A stretch of DNA of 58,000 nt from Diphasiastrum complanatum (GCA_029204225.1 CM055095.1:52737836-52795835); one strand, 5' to 3'. Counted from the first letter of the stretch, positions 21,580-34,191 are shown. Program-made: numbers and translations. Notes: generated by a model from the letters alone, not told the origin.

Positions 21580-22345
21580 TGCTTTTTGAAATTCTTTTAT
21601 AATCCGTCGATTTTGTATTATGATGAATCTGGATTCTTCAGTAAAACCATTGGAAAAGTTGCAGTATATAGTTGTTTTTTGTGCTAGTCCCGCCATGTTG
21701 TGTACTTTTATGAAATGCCGTTCTTGCTTGCCAATGAGATTTTTCCATTCCTTGCGATGACCATATGCTAAGATTTCCACTATTTCTTGCAAAGAATGTC
21801 GAATGATGTCGTAATATGTGCTGCATGTCATAAAAACATAATCTAAATCAGTACCAGAAGTATCTAATTTAATTGCACATATTTGTCTATTGTAGTGTAA
21901 AATCAAAATCTTACCATATAATGTGTTATATGATCAACACCCCATGCACTCTGAACTGCATCCACAAATTCATTGGTTGTTTTCTGTATCATTTGAAGAT
22001 CAGTATTTGAACATTTATCTTTTCTCAAGTATTTCACCATGTTGTCTAAATTTTTCCAAACTTCTACTTTGTGTATACGAGTAGAACCTTTTTCTTCAAA
22101 ATCTTGAGTTGCTGCAATAATTTCTTTTCAAACCGTGTATTGAACCTTAGATTGTTTTTCAAAATAATTTGATAAAAATCTTCGAGCTTTAGATCCTCCA
22201 ATGCTCGGCTTGCATGGAATATTTTCTGTTTTACCTGATAACTTGTCATCTTTTTTTTATTTTAACGTGGCCTTTATGTAAGCTTGCTTTGGACAACACA
22301 TCCTCTAATCTGGAAATAGCTTCCTTTGTAGAAGCCTCTAACTCG
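21580..22345 (-). pseudogene. Repeated unknown gene family (GNLSxWSSQGMEKSH motif), copy at 22 kb
   Basis: Minus-strand reading: EASTKEAISRLEDVLSKASL, HKGHVKIKK, CKPSIGGSKARRFLSNYFE, a TGA, then EVWKNLDNMVKYLRKDK, FVDAVQSAWGVDHITHYM. A GTAAGA..GACATGCAG intron of about 90 bp follows. The next exon reads NSGNLSIWSSQGMEKSHWQA and STQHGGTSTKNNYILQLFQW, then a stop. Related sequence is at 31330-32040 (-), where HITHYM / SSQDMEKSHWQTR and the intron at the same place recur, and at 54885-55115 (+). So this is a dispersed multi-copy gene, most likely carried by a mobile element. I have a weak recollection of uncharacterised animal proteins with a similar N-L-S-x-x-S-x-Q-G-x-E-K block, but cannot name a family. 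The open parts are strongly hydrophilic and no catalytic motif is evident. Confidence 0.5.
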
Positions 22346-22623
22346 GAATTCCATGCAAACAAGATGTGAAGATATATTATTTTTTCTATAATACGCACCT
22401 CCGCATGCAATGTACAGATATGAACATTTCGTAGAGGAAACGGTAGTACAGGTTTTCAATTAGGATCTTCTCGATCTCTTGATATTCCTGTACTCCTTGT
22501 CATGTCTTTTGCTTTTTTCATGCAGTACAAACAAGGGTGTTTAGAGTAAGCGCCCTGAGATACATTGAACATACATTTTAATGTCTTCAAATCTCTTTAC
22601 TGTGGCACAAGAAGCTATGTCAC

Positions 22624-23100
22624 ATGAACATGGAATCCTTGTATCAATCCAACAAAAGTCAGAGAATTCAAGGAGTCGAAATCAAAAGTAGAGATATTCG
22701 AACTACCTGCGAATCCTGTCTCAAAGGCAAGATGACTAGAACACCTTTCAGTAAGGATGTCTATAAAGCAACTAAGGTACTTGAAATTGTGCATTCAGAT
22801 ATTTGTAGACCATTCAGAGTATTGTCGTTGGGTGATGCAAAGTACTTCATTACCTTTATTGATGACTTCAGCAAGTTCGTTGCGGTATACTTTATACATA
22901 CTAAATCTGAAGCTTTCAAGAAATTCGTTGAGTATACGAATTGGGCTGAGAAGCAGACATGCAATAAGCTGAAGCAGATTTGCACAGATCGTGGAGGTGA
23001 GTACATTTCCAACGAGTTCAAAGCTTACTATATCGATCGAGGTATTATGCATACAAAGACTACATCTTACACACCTCAGCACAATGGAATAGCTGAATGA
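22624..23100 (+). mobile_element. Ty1/copia GAG-pre-integrase and integrase core fragment
   Basis: A clean 158-codon frame contains TCESCLKGKMTRTPFSK (zinc-finger side of the integrase), EIVHSDICRPF (first catalytic Asp), YFITFIDDFSKFVAVYF (second Asp region), ICTDRGGEYISNEFKAY, and HTKTTSYTPQHNGIAE. A TGA stands where the catalytic Glu block would continue (usually AER-N). Sequence after 23100 is unrelated AT-rich DNA, so the element is truncated within the integrase and lacks reverse transcriptase and RNase H. Confidence 0.92.
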
Positions 23101-23702
23101 AAAAATCATACACTTATTCTCACAAAAATTCAAATTCAAATTGGTTCCCTCCAATTTTTGAATGGGTTCCCTCCACTTTTTGAATTTCAAATTTATTAGG
23201 ATAGAATTTGGCCAATAGAATTTGAGGCCAAAGCCCTAAAATCCACTATATATAGTGGTAAATTCGAATCATTTGTACATATTTTCTTCATTTCAATACA
23301 AGCAGGTTGGCCCCCTTATGGAATGGATATGGAATGTCCTTGCTCTCCATCTTTCCTCCTCTAACTCTAATATTTTCTTTGGATTTGCTAATTGTTGGAT
23401 TTGATGCTTATTGGGATTGATCATTCTTATGCTTTTTGTGAGAGAGAAAGGGAGAGAGAGAAGAGTAAGTCTCTTTTTTCATTGTTGTGGATCTAGTGTT
23501 AATGGATGTAGTGTTAATGCTTAGTGTTAATGGATCTTAGTGTTAGATATGAATCATATGCATTTGCTGGATTATGAAATATGCTATCGCTCTCCGCAGG
23601 ACACTAGTTAGTCCTCTTCATCTACTTGATGCTTGTGTGCTTGGATCTAGGGTTGAGGGTAAATAGGAAATGCCCAGTACAATTTGGCATCGTTGTCGGG
23701 GA
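23100..23702 (+). mobile_element. Ty3/gypsy (Tat/Athila-type) LTR end with primer-binding site
   Basis: TGGCATCGTTGTCGGGGA at 23685-23702 differs by two CpG-type transitions from the well-known plant gypsy PBS complementary to tRNA-Asp (TGGCGCCGTTGCCGGGGA). The upstream 580 bp would be the 5' LTR, with a TATA-like CACTATATATAGTG at about 23252. The LTR 5' end is not certain. The motif preceding the PBS (GTTGAGGGTAAATAGGAAATG) recurs at about 24225-24260, so a second decayed end lies there. No gag or pol follows in frame. Confidence 0.6.
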
Positions 23703-25620
23703 GATTTTTCAGTAATCAGCATGTATTTGATGCATGGATGGATGTTAGCTTTCATTTAGGCATCTTGTTTTGGCATAACAAGGTTAAAGTTGCATTTTAG
23801 TGTTAAATTGGGAAAGATCTTGCTTGATTTGAGTGGATTCTCTTGTTTGAAATCTAATTTGATTGTTGAGAAGAAGAAGCCATACAGATCATCATTCTTA
23901 AGATCCTTTTGAATCTGAAGAATTTAGAGAAAACAAATAAAATCATTCATTTGTGCCATTTTGGTAAAAAAAAAGAGAGGCAAAATCGTCATTAGTCTTG
24001 ATAACTTTTTGTTACCTGGCAACTAGCCTTCACCGGGTTGTAGACAATAACGCTTCATATAAAGAATCTTTAGTTTGAAGGGCGAAGGTTACTTCCCAGC
24101 TGATTTTCAGAAACAGAACAAAAACCACCCCAAAACCATGAAAAATCCTAAAAAACATAAACCAATCTTCGCTTGTTCTATTGTACCTAAATCTGACCAA
24201 TATTGTACGGGCTAATATAGATCTAGGATTGAGGGTGGATAGGAAATGCCTAGTACATTGGAGGAGGATAGCTTAGGCACTACAAAAGCTTTGCAATGGA
24301 GGGCTTTTCATGTGTTTAATAGAGAAGGAAATGTGGAATGAACTAGATATAAGGAGAAACTAAATGATGTCATAGTGTCCCCTAGTACCAATCTTCGAAG
24401 AGTCTAGACACGTAGTTCGGCCAAGAGACCCAGCCACCAAGTTTTTTACAATGTCAAGAAGAGACAAATCCCATGAGTCCAATGACCACGATTCCTACAA
24501 TGTCAAAAGAAGATTGCAGCCCCATTGCCATAGATGCACCCCAAATTTACATGAATAGGAACCCATTGTGGTCCCCCCAATCTCTTGTTTCTTGCCAACC
24601 ATTTGTGCTCATGAACCTGCATGGATGAGCTTATAATCCTTTTTTATCAATGTAGCCAAGTCATGATATGGCAAGTCCCACATGCTTATTCATGGTTGTG
24701 GTAAATCATACCATTCATTACCTTTTAAAACTTTGAATTTATTAGGATGTTTTACTTATTGAATCGGCTCTCTTTGCATGGAAGGGTTGGTTTTTGATAA
24801 TGGCCTTCAAATCACATTTAATAGAATTTCTTGGAAGGCATAAAGGGCTGACAAGCTTTGCAACTTGCAAATTCAAGAATCACATTCCCCCACCTTCGAC
24901 TCCAAGGTAAAGATTGAGTGCCCATCCCATGCCTTTTCACTTGGTTTGGGCACTATTAGTGAAGGGAGTAGAGTCCATTTTCACAAATTTAGTATTCATA
25001 TTCCACTTGATATTTTAGCCTTTGAGAGGGCCCTTCAACCCACCCTCTCTGCTCCCATGATTTAAAACATTCTATCACTCACAACTTTTTATTTGTTTGT
25101 TTTCTATAGTCATCAAGGGCTTGAAACTTCCATAACATCTCAGCTTTCTAAATTGCAACCTTGTTTTCAAGGGGGCCAAATTGAACCTAGGACCTAAGCA
25201 ACTTTGGATGCTAAGCCTCTGGAATGGCATAATGGGTCCTCTTAAGAGTGTCTTGGCCATGAGAATTTGCACTAAGGGTGTTCTCACACACATGTCCATA
25301 GCAAGTCCCTAATTTGACTCTGAACTTGCTATTCAACTGTTAAAAAAAAGTCTTTGGTTTTGTTACTTATGTAGACATACATGAGTAGTTTCTCTACGTG
25401 GAAGTCAAATGGGTCCCAACAAATGCCATGTTGTGGCAACTTGAGCTCTCATAATATGCTTTGCATGACATCTCCACTTTTTAAGGGCCTCTACCTTTGT
25501 CTAGGTTGGCCATTGGCAACACTCTGCAAATGATTTTTGATGTTGGAATATGAACTTGCCATGAAATTGCATTGGATTTTTGCCATGTTGTGAAGTTGCC
25601 CATGCATTCATTATGTATAA
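23703..25620. other. Non-coding retroelement debris, no gene recognised
   Basis: No domain is recognisable on either strand. A second partial LTR-like end is seen near 24220-24265. Short frames such as 24865-25065 lack any motif or coding character. Confidence 0.45.
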
Positions 25621-25626
25621 AATGGC

Positions 25627-25985
25627 CTTTTGAAAATCACACGAGTCAATATGCAGTAGAGTTCAAAGCCATCAAGGGCATTCATTTTGTTGTGGGTGCC
25701 ATTGATGGGAGCCATATTCCTATCATTGGCCCTACATAAAATGCATAAGACTATTAGAATAGAAAAGGGTTTCATTCCATTTTGTTGCAAGTCATAGTGA
25801 ATGCACATTGTTTAGTGTGGGATTATGATGTTGGCTAGGCAAGCAATATGCATGATTGGTCTTTGTTCAAGCAATCCAAAATCGGCCAAAGGTGTTTGGC
25901 GGGTAGATTAGGAAACTACTTTTTGGTTGGGATGCAGTTTAGGGATGCATCTTACCCACCAAGGGATTGGATGCTAAGTCCATTC
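25627..25985 (+). mobile_element. PIF/Harbinger transposase (DDE_Tnp_4) fragment
   Basis: One continuous frame with about four in-frame stops reads AIKGIHFVVGAIDGSHIPII (first DDE Asp in AIDGSH), GFHSILLQVIVNAHCLVWDY with DVG next (second Asp), MHDWSLFKQSKIGQRC, then GNYFLVG and YPPRDWMLSPFK. This is the plant/animal Harbinger nuclease order; the third acidic block is not found. Both ends are truncated and the frame runs straight into reverse-transcriptase coding sequence. Confidence 0.88.
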
Positions 25986-26770
25986 AAGAGTCAGAAGGAT
26001 GGTTTTCCAAGGTTGAGTAGAATAGGAATTTTGCACAATATTGATAAAAATCTCTTATGCTTGTGGAATGCCTTCCTAATAGACAATTGTATTGTCAGGT
26101 TAGGAAACAAAACCTGGAGACAAATTCATGGTATACCGATGGGTTTTTCATGCTCACCTACTTGGTGTAACTGGTATCTTGCGTTCTTTGAAGCTTAATT
26201 TATTAAGAAACTAGCCAAGTTAGGTCTCAGAAAAGATATGAATGTTTTCTGTCACTCGTTTAGATATATTGATGACATTTGCTTCATTAATAATCCCAAT
26301 ACTAATGCGTTTATGGATAAAAATCAGATTAGAAGACCAGAGGACCCTTTCTGGATTTATCCTCTACAATTTCTTGATATTGAAAAAAAGTCTTGTGAAG
26401 CAAACACCACTAGTTTTTAAACATTTTGATTACTTTTAATCCTAGCACCGGTGTTTATCAGCTCTCAAAGTTTGATAAAAGAAGAGACTTACCTTTTCAA
26501 TACTTATAGTACATACATCTGGCTTCCAATAGGCCAGTCTACAACTCGTACAAAGTTATTATCTCCCAGATTATTTTTGCTATGTATTGCTGCAACGATC
26601 ACAATACTTTTATTAAAGAGGTAGCAATCTTGCTGGACGCTTTTCAAAAAAATGGTTTTATGAGGAAAAAGCTTTGCCTTAACATTAACAAACTGCTTTT
26701 GACTAATACTTTTCCAGGTTTGTCCTATGATCTACCACAGTGTATTAAAGGTCTGATGGTGGGCAGTTAG
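25986..26770 (+). mobile_element. Penelope-like element reverse transcriptase fragment
   Basis: The frame contains LWNAFLIDNCIVRLGNKTW, then RQIHGIPMGFSCSPTWCNWY with LAFFE next (RT motif B region, GxPMGxxxSP). After one stop comes HSFRYIDDICFINN with the catalytic Y-I-D-D box. Downstream, across frame breaks, are FLDIE, then RPVYNSYKVIISQI and FIKEVAILLDAFQKNGF, the thumb region. The (Q)IxGxxMG...C(S/A)P and RYIDD combination is typical of Penelope-like elements, not of copia, gypsy or LINEs. No GIY-YIG endonuclease is visible downstream, so it is either an endonuclease-lacking type or truncated. The 5' end is joined to the Harbinger fragment. Confidence 0.75.
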
Positions 26771-26797
26771 CTATCCCTTATGGGGAGCTAACTGCCC
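26761..26797. repeat. Perfect 12-bp inverted repeat at the end of the Penelope-like fragment
   Basis: GGGCAGTTAGCT (26761-26772) and AGCTAACTGCCC (26786-26797) are exact reverse complements around a 13-nt loop. CCCTTATGGGG and CCCCCTAAGGG overlap as a second, alternative pairing. Confidence 0.85.
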
Positions 26798-26829
26798 CCT
26801 AAGGGATTCACTAGCTGTGGGTCGGTTGG

Positions 26830-26834
<5 letters not shown>

Positions 26835-26920
<86 letters not shown>
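26835..26920. repeat. (TC)n microsatellite
   Basis: About 86 bp of uninterrupted TC. Confidence 0.95.
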
Positions 26921-26922
<2 letters not shown>

Positions 26923-27311
26923 GGACTCTTCTTTATCAAAAGCTACCACCCTTGATCTTGCTATAAATAAACATATGTGATTTGATGGTCCTAAACTTTG
27001 TTGCCAACCCAACCATATATGATACTTTTCAAAAAATATTTTCCCAACAATTTTGGCTGAAAGGGAGCTTCCACGATACTTCCTACAGAACCACTATATG
27101 TAGCCTGTTCTTGAATGAGTTTTTTCTATAATACGGTGAGAAGAAGGTTGGAAGATATGCTCATGATAGAGATGGCGCCCTCCTAGCTTGAAGTCATCTA
27201 CTTCTACTCTACGGTATGTGGTTTTGCTTGTTTTATATCTTTGCTTTCATCTCTTTGTTACATATGAAGTATATCAAGCTTTCTGGGTGATAAACGTGAT
27301 GGTATGAATCC

Positions 27312-27545
27312 ATTGTCCAGCGATGGATTAGTGAGGGTTCATACACATTTTTTGTATGGCATTTTCATCAAGTAATATCCGCTGTCCAGTGATGGACCAG
27401 CGATGAAGCTTGCTCAACTATGGAGAAGCTTGTTGAAGATATATGAGTTGCTGTCCAGCGATGGACCTGCAACAATTTATCTTGAGCAAGATACTCAAAA
27501 AATGGATTTATATGGTAAGCTGTCCAGCGATGGACCAGCGAAGAA
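27312..27545. repeat. Four ~20-bp repeats at exact 69-bp spacing with dissimilar spacers
   Basis: The core GTCCAGCGATGGAC(CAGCGA) starts at 27315, 27384, 27453 and 27522, an interval of exactly 69 bp each time. The approximately 46 bp between cores show no obvious similarity. The core can fold (GTCCA-GCGA-TGGAC, extending to GCTGTCCA / TGGACCAGC with one bulged base) with a GNRA-type GCGA loop in three of four copies. On the minus strand the core encodes VHRWTA in the same frame each time (69 = 23 codons), but stops interrupt the last interval. An isolated GACCAGCGA lies at 27632. Confidence 0.8.
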
Positions 27546-27549
27546 CCAA

Positions 27550-29050
27550 TGCTTCCTTCCACATACTTTGTAAAGCATGATAGTGATAAGTATGCATCAC
27601 ATATGGTAGGTTGAGACAAAGGCTTCTTAATGACCAGCGAACCTGTTTTGCTATCATACTTTTGAATGACTGCTATTTCAAAGGGAATAATACTGTGTCT
27701 AAGCACTAACAAAAGAAACTTGTGCTCTTTGTAGCATCGAATATTACTACTATCTTCATTTTTGATTAGGTTCAGTTTTGAACCATAAAGCTATAAGCAT
27801 TTGCACAGGTATGCACATTAAACCATTCGCTTCAGATTGTATAAGCAATGAATGGTAGGCTCTCCTTAACATGCTTATTATCGCTTTCACAATAGCTGAC
27901 AATAACGTTATGAACGATCTAAGTCTAAGGAAGGCGAGAGCACTTGAGGGACTAAACATGGCATCCTCACAAGAAACCACTGCTACAATCATTCAGGTAT
28001 GCGTTTTCCGAACAATTTTTAGATTTTGCAAACATCACCTATGCTCGAAAGGTAAGGTGTCTTTGCACAAATATATTCCATTCTAGGTGACTACTAATAA
28101 TCCTTAATACAAAATTTAGTTGGTTTCTACTCAGTTCGACTATATCACTTCATAAATAATAAAAATTTTCTACGTATAATGACACCCACGCTGTCCCGAA
28201 GCAAGGTTTCTCCTCAAATTATCTTGGACAACATGTATTTATGTAAGATAAACAGTTCTTACAAAAGGATTAGAATGGCATGGATCTGCCCTAATACCTT
28301 GTAAAAACCATGAAAACCTCATCAATAAAATGATGCCTATCCGATACAAGGTCTTAAAAAACCAGGGGTTGGATATGAAGTTACGATAAACGTAAGTTCA
28401 CTTGTACCTACACTATTCAACCATGGCTTGCGCAAATTTATTACCCATTTAATTGTCATATCAGATTATGGTGAGATACGACTAGAAAGCATGGATATGC
28501 TCAGGAGTATGGATAGTAGTGCGTGACGTTTCTTAAGTCACCAAGGTTAGAATAGTATGGATTTGCTCTGACACCGGCACACGTGTTCACACCATGTTTA
28601 GCAATAAGCAATATATACGGTGAAAACTTTTCATACTTTTGTTGTAAACGAAATGAACTGATACGGACCAATGCCAAAAAATTGAGCAGCATGGTACTCG
28701 CCCTGATACGGTACCGGAGGGGCTTGGCCTATTGCTAAAAAATCGTCTTTGTCTTTGGGAAGACTGGACTATGTTTTAAAATGCTATTTATGCTGATAAT
28801 AGTATAACATGTTTTGGACATGGATAACAACTAACGCTCAGCTATGACACTTGTCTTCCACACTGTACTAATTACTCGTGCGATTTTGTGTTGTGGGATG
28901 GTGGCAGGTATCAGTTGGACATTTTGAGAGTGGTTTAGCTATATGTTTCATTTTTGTACTGTATTTTACTTTTCAGCTTTATTGTACCTTGTTGGTTTAT
29001 GAATAGAGGCTTCAAAGGGTTTGGATGTGAAATTGTGTATCTCTCTCTTT
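27550..29050. other. No gene recognised; degenerate GCATGGAT-type repeats
   Basis: A motif AGAAT(A/G)GCATGGAT(C/T)TGCCCTGATACC recurs in decayed form at about 28272, 28482, 28550 and 28690, irregularly spaced. Otherwise AT-rich DNA without protein-like frames. Confidence 0.4.
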
Positions 29051-29090
29051 TGCGCGTGTGCGCGTGCGCACACACACATGTGCACGTGTG
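29051..29090. repeat. 40-bp strictly alternating pyrimidine-purine tract (Z-DNA-prone)
   Basis: From TGCGCGTGTGCGCG to ACGTGTG every step alternates pyrimidine-purine for 40 bp, with many CG and CA/TG dinucleotides. This is the classical composition for left-handed Z-DNA under supercoiling. A G8 run follows at 29126. Confidence 0.9.
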
Positions 29091-29094
29091 GTTC

Positions 29095-29940
29095 TAAGGA
29101 GCAGAAAACGGGACCATGTGAAAAGGGGGGGGGGTGCAACAGCATTGAACGGGCCTGCCCAGTGCTCGGGAAACCTCTCTCATTTCCCTCGAATATCCTA
29201 TATCTTTTAATGGATATTGGCTTTTGAAAAATAATGCCTTCTAAAACCTTCAACTCAAAAATGTTGCATTAAAAAATCCTACAAGTATCAACAAAGACTT
29301 CTGTCTATTTATAGTAGCTAGCCTTCTTTATAATAGTGCATCGATTGAAACTAATTATGATCTCGTAAATTATATTCATCATAATACAATATTTTCATAA
29401 ATCTCAAAGTCCAACAATTATTTTCATGGTACAATGTGTTATAAGATTAGAAATTAGCCATGTATCAATAGGTTACAAACGTAACTTATATAAAAACTTG
29501 TGTAGAAGATCGAGCACCTGCATGGCAGAACTTTCCCATTTCAAAATTTTAATTTGATTTTTTTTCAGAAATATTAATATATTGTACATGCATCCTATAT
29601 ATTTAAAAGCTAGCAGTTTATAATCCTACATATTTTCTCCTAAACATAAAATTTCCTATCAAATAAAATTTTTATCGTTTTGAAGAAAGCAACATAGGGA
29701 CTTGCCATTAGTCTAAAACCACCCTAAATTACTCGTGAGTCTCATTTTTCTCTTTTTCAATGAGACTCACTAGGATCATGCATGAACTGAATTAATCTAC
29801 CAAAACAATAGCTTAGATTTGGTCTTTTGATCGTTAGACTCTATAAGAGATCCTATTAGCTTTCTATAGAGTGTAATGTCCTTGAAGTATATTTCATTAC
29901 CTCTTATAGTTAGCTTTCATTCCATAGGTGTAGAAACAAA
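29095..29940. other. No gene recognised
   Basis: AT-rich DNA between the alternating tract and the copia fragment; no motif, repeat or frame that I can interpret. Confidence 0.5.
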
Positions 29941-29949
29941 TTTGCATTC

Positions 29950-30170
29950 ATCCATACGAAAGCTTTTGGGAATATAAGAGTTAGCAAATATACTTCTCTT
30001 GACAAATAAAAGTAGTTTTGAAAGTCCTACTCACTTCTATTCCTAAGATATACTGCAAGTATCCAAGATCATGACCCTCAAACTCATTCTTGAGAGCTAT
30101 CTTGATATCATCTATATTTTGCTTATTACCACCACTTAAAATAATGTCATCCACATAGATTAAAAAACAG
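29950..30170 (-). mobile_element. Ty1/copia reverse transcriptase fragment
   Basis: The minus strand reads FLIYVDDIILSGGNKQNIDD (the catalytic YVDD box), LKNEFEGHDLGYLQYILGIE and ICQEKYIC, the standard copia order YVDDII.....KDLG.L.YFLGIE....GI...Q.KY. It is cut at 30170 next to a (TC)n array and runs into stops below 29990. Confidence 0.88.
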
Positions 30171-30240
30171 CCAGATTGAGTTGGTAGCTCCTTTCCCATG
30201 CGCTGAAGTAAGCATCCTCCCACTACACCTACATCTCAGT

Positions 30241-31325
<1,085 letters not shown>

Positions 31326-31329
31326 TGAT

Positions 31330-32040
31330 TTGATATCTAAATTGTGCTCTTCTGTAGAACCATTGAAATAATTGATATTAGTAGCATCCTTTTGAATTAT
31401 ATCCTCCATGATGAAAAGCTCCTCTTGTTTGCCAATGCGATTTCTCCATATCTTGGGAAGACCATATGCTCACACTTCCATATTCTTTTGTGAAAAATGT
31501 CATTTGGTGTAACAAAATATGCTGCAACCAATAAAATGCATATATTAGAAATCAAATATATGATTATGATGTTTTGATATATGTTTGGTCTACAAAAACA
31601 AATATCGACTTACCATATAGTGAGTAACATGATCCTCCCAACATTTTCTACTGAAATGTATCACAATATTTTTGTAAACTTGCAATGTCGTTTTCAAATA
31701 ATTTCTCTTTTCACATTAGTACGCCAATCAGATTGTTGAGATTTTGCCACATTGCATCTTTTCAATCTTGTGTTGCCCGTATTTTAAAAGTTATTTGATG
31801 TTGCAACAATGTCTTTCCAAACATTATATGTCATGATAGGAGGCTTTCCAGTGTGATTGGACAAAAACGTTCTAGCTTTTGCACCACTAATAGATGGCTT
31901 ATTTGGATCGTTCTCTAATTTACCTGATAGTTTTTCACTTTTTTCTATTTTCACATTCCACTTGTGCAAACTTGCTTTTGAAAGTACTTTGTCTAATATC
32001 TCAATTCCAATTTTAGAGGCCAATTTAGGTTTGGTATTTC
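31330..32040 (-). pseudogene. Repeated unknown gene family (GNLSxWSSQGMEKSH motif), copy at 31 kb
   Basis: Exon-like block 32023-31784 reads GIEILDKVLSKASLHKW, NDPNKPSISGAKARTFLSN and YNVWKDIVATSNN. Below it the frame breaks, reappears as DHVTHYM at about 31620, is followed by an intron of about 100 bp (GTAAGT..GTTGCAG), and continues with SIWSSQDMEKSHWQTRGAFH near 31450 and LFQWFY. Order, intron place and motifs match the copy at 21580-22345. The left arm of the large inverted repeat begins at 31793, within this gene; the outer part below 31793 is unique to this place in the window. It is broken by stops and frameshifts. Confidence 0.55.
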
Positions 32041-32188
32041 AAACAGACAATAAATGATTATAAATTAAATTTCCAATAATTTGTACCTCAACATGGAATG
32101 TGCGTATGTGAACATTGATCAATAGAATTGACAACACAGGCACAAACTATAATCACGATAGCTTATTTATGATCAGTCGATGCCGACT

Positions 32189-32341
<153 letters not shown>

Positions 32342-32344
32342 ACG

Positions 32345-33330
32345 AACGACTACTCCTGAAACTTAACTTGATTGTTGTTGAAATGAACTAATCTACAGAT
32401 CTATTGATAGTTGTTGATGGCTAACAGAATGAGCCATTATGCACATGGCAAGTGCCACATGGAGCTACAAGTTTGGACTCGAAATATGTAGTGGATAAGA
32501 CTCCACTATCAAATCTGTTGAAGTCGTTATTTGAAAACCCTCGACAATTGATTTGACATCGTGGCGACAATACATGTAAGCAGTCTCAAAACCTTCGACA
32601 CTGTCTCGATAATGTGAGTAAAACTACAGAGTAGTTCCACATTACAAAATGATTTAAGGAATGAAATCTAACAACCCCTCTTAATGTGAACTCATAAAAA
32701 TCAAAGTATTCAGTTGAGCATGCTACTAAACTTAGAATGATTGTCGAACGATAATGCTTTAGAAAATATATCCGCTGTCATGAACTCTATTCTACAAAAG
32801 ATTAGAATGATTTCCCTTTCGAGTCCTTTTTCTCTGATGAAATGTTACTAAATTATCTCAATGTGCTTGCTATGGGAATGATACCTAGGACTAATAGATA
32901 AAGCAATTAATGTACTCTGATTGTAGCAAAAGACGGAAATTGCTTGTAACTAACTAAGATTGATGTCCGACAATAGATGCCTTAACCAGGTAGCTTCTTT
33001 TGTAGCATGTGCGGTGGCAATGTCTTCGGTCTCCGTCGAAGATAATGCAGTCAAATGCTACTTCTTGTTGTTCCAAGAGACAAGACCTTTGTTGCATACA
33101 AAGACATATCCAGATTTCTAATGAATGAAACCTAGATTTGACATGTATTGGCTTAGAGTACTAATACTAAGTGATTAAGCAATGTCAGCTCCAGTACATA
33201 TCATGGCATACGTGAGAGAACCGATAATAGAATGATAAGGATACTATTTCATTTGCTCGACTTCTTCGAAAGACTCTGTGATCTATCTAAGACAATACTC
33301 TGGAAGTTAGAGAGAAAGATTGAATAGAGC
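32345..33330 (-). mobile_element. Ty1/copia 3' end (RNase H relic, PPT and LTR), left-arm copy
   Basis: Mirror image of 53680-54700. The minus strand contains the decayed RNase H frame between 33330 and 32690, a polypurine tract GAGGGG at about 32676-32681 and an LTR starting TGTT near 32673 and running leftwards to include the (GA)n array. Stops are frequent. Confidence 0.75.
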
Positions 33331-34191
33331 ACTGTCTCTCGCATTAATTCATAGAGTCAATGGACAATTAGTCGATTAGCTATGTGCTATTAAATATATA
33401 CACATGGTAGCTATACAATTAAAATAATGCTTAATCAATGCATTTACAAGGTTGATTAAAGCGCTACATTCTATTGTTGATAATCGCTATCTGATAGATT
33501 CTTATTCTGTTCGGAAATTGATCAAGGTTGAAAGATGGCCGAATCAAATTGAATCGTTGAAATCGAGATCGATAGCTGATGGTCGAATCATACTTCGACA
33601 ATAACGATGGTCGATAGTCATTTAGAGGTTTGATACAGATTTCCATAGTCGAATAATGTTGACTTAAATTGTCATTGTCGATTTGATATTTCATCGTGGT
33701 CGATTAGATATTTTGTCGAGCAGACACTTGTCAGCAATTTCTGTGTACTTTTGTAGATTGTTCGACAATTTCTTGTATTTTTGCAGATTATGCGATTGTA
33801 CAAGTGCTTATATACAATAGGTGAATGGATCTAGATAATTTAGCTATAGGATAAGGGAGGCAGATGTTGGAAAATAAGTTGTACATCAGCTGAATAACTA
33901 TTTGATTACGATAGTTCAAAATTATGACTTATATTCAATACCAATAGTTTGATAGTCGATAGCAGAAACAATAGCTAATGTAATGACAAAACTGAATATG
34001 AAGGGGGACGGTGGTTGACGTCGCATATGTAGAATTAACAAAAGGAGAGGTTTGTGTTCCACAATGAATCTCTCGAAGTTGTGTTATTTTTGTTTTTTAT
34101 TTCGGGGAGGGGGCTGCGAGGGGAGAGCAACTTGAAACCCAACAACACTGTTATTTTTTAAAAATTTGTTACGTTTGCATCGCCTGCCTAG

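Noticed and set aside
24865-25065. 66-codon plus-strand frame in gypsy debris
   Set aside because: No recognisable domain and no continuation on either side.
27312-27545. CRISPR array
   Set aside because: Only four copies, in a plant genome, no cas genes, a phase of exactly 69 bp that fits codons, and a hairpin-prone core; the repeat-spacer look is reported without that name.
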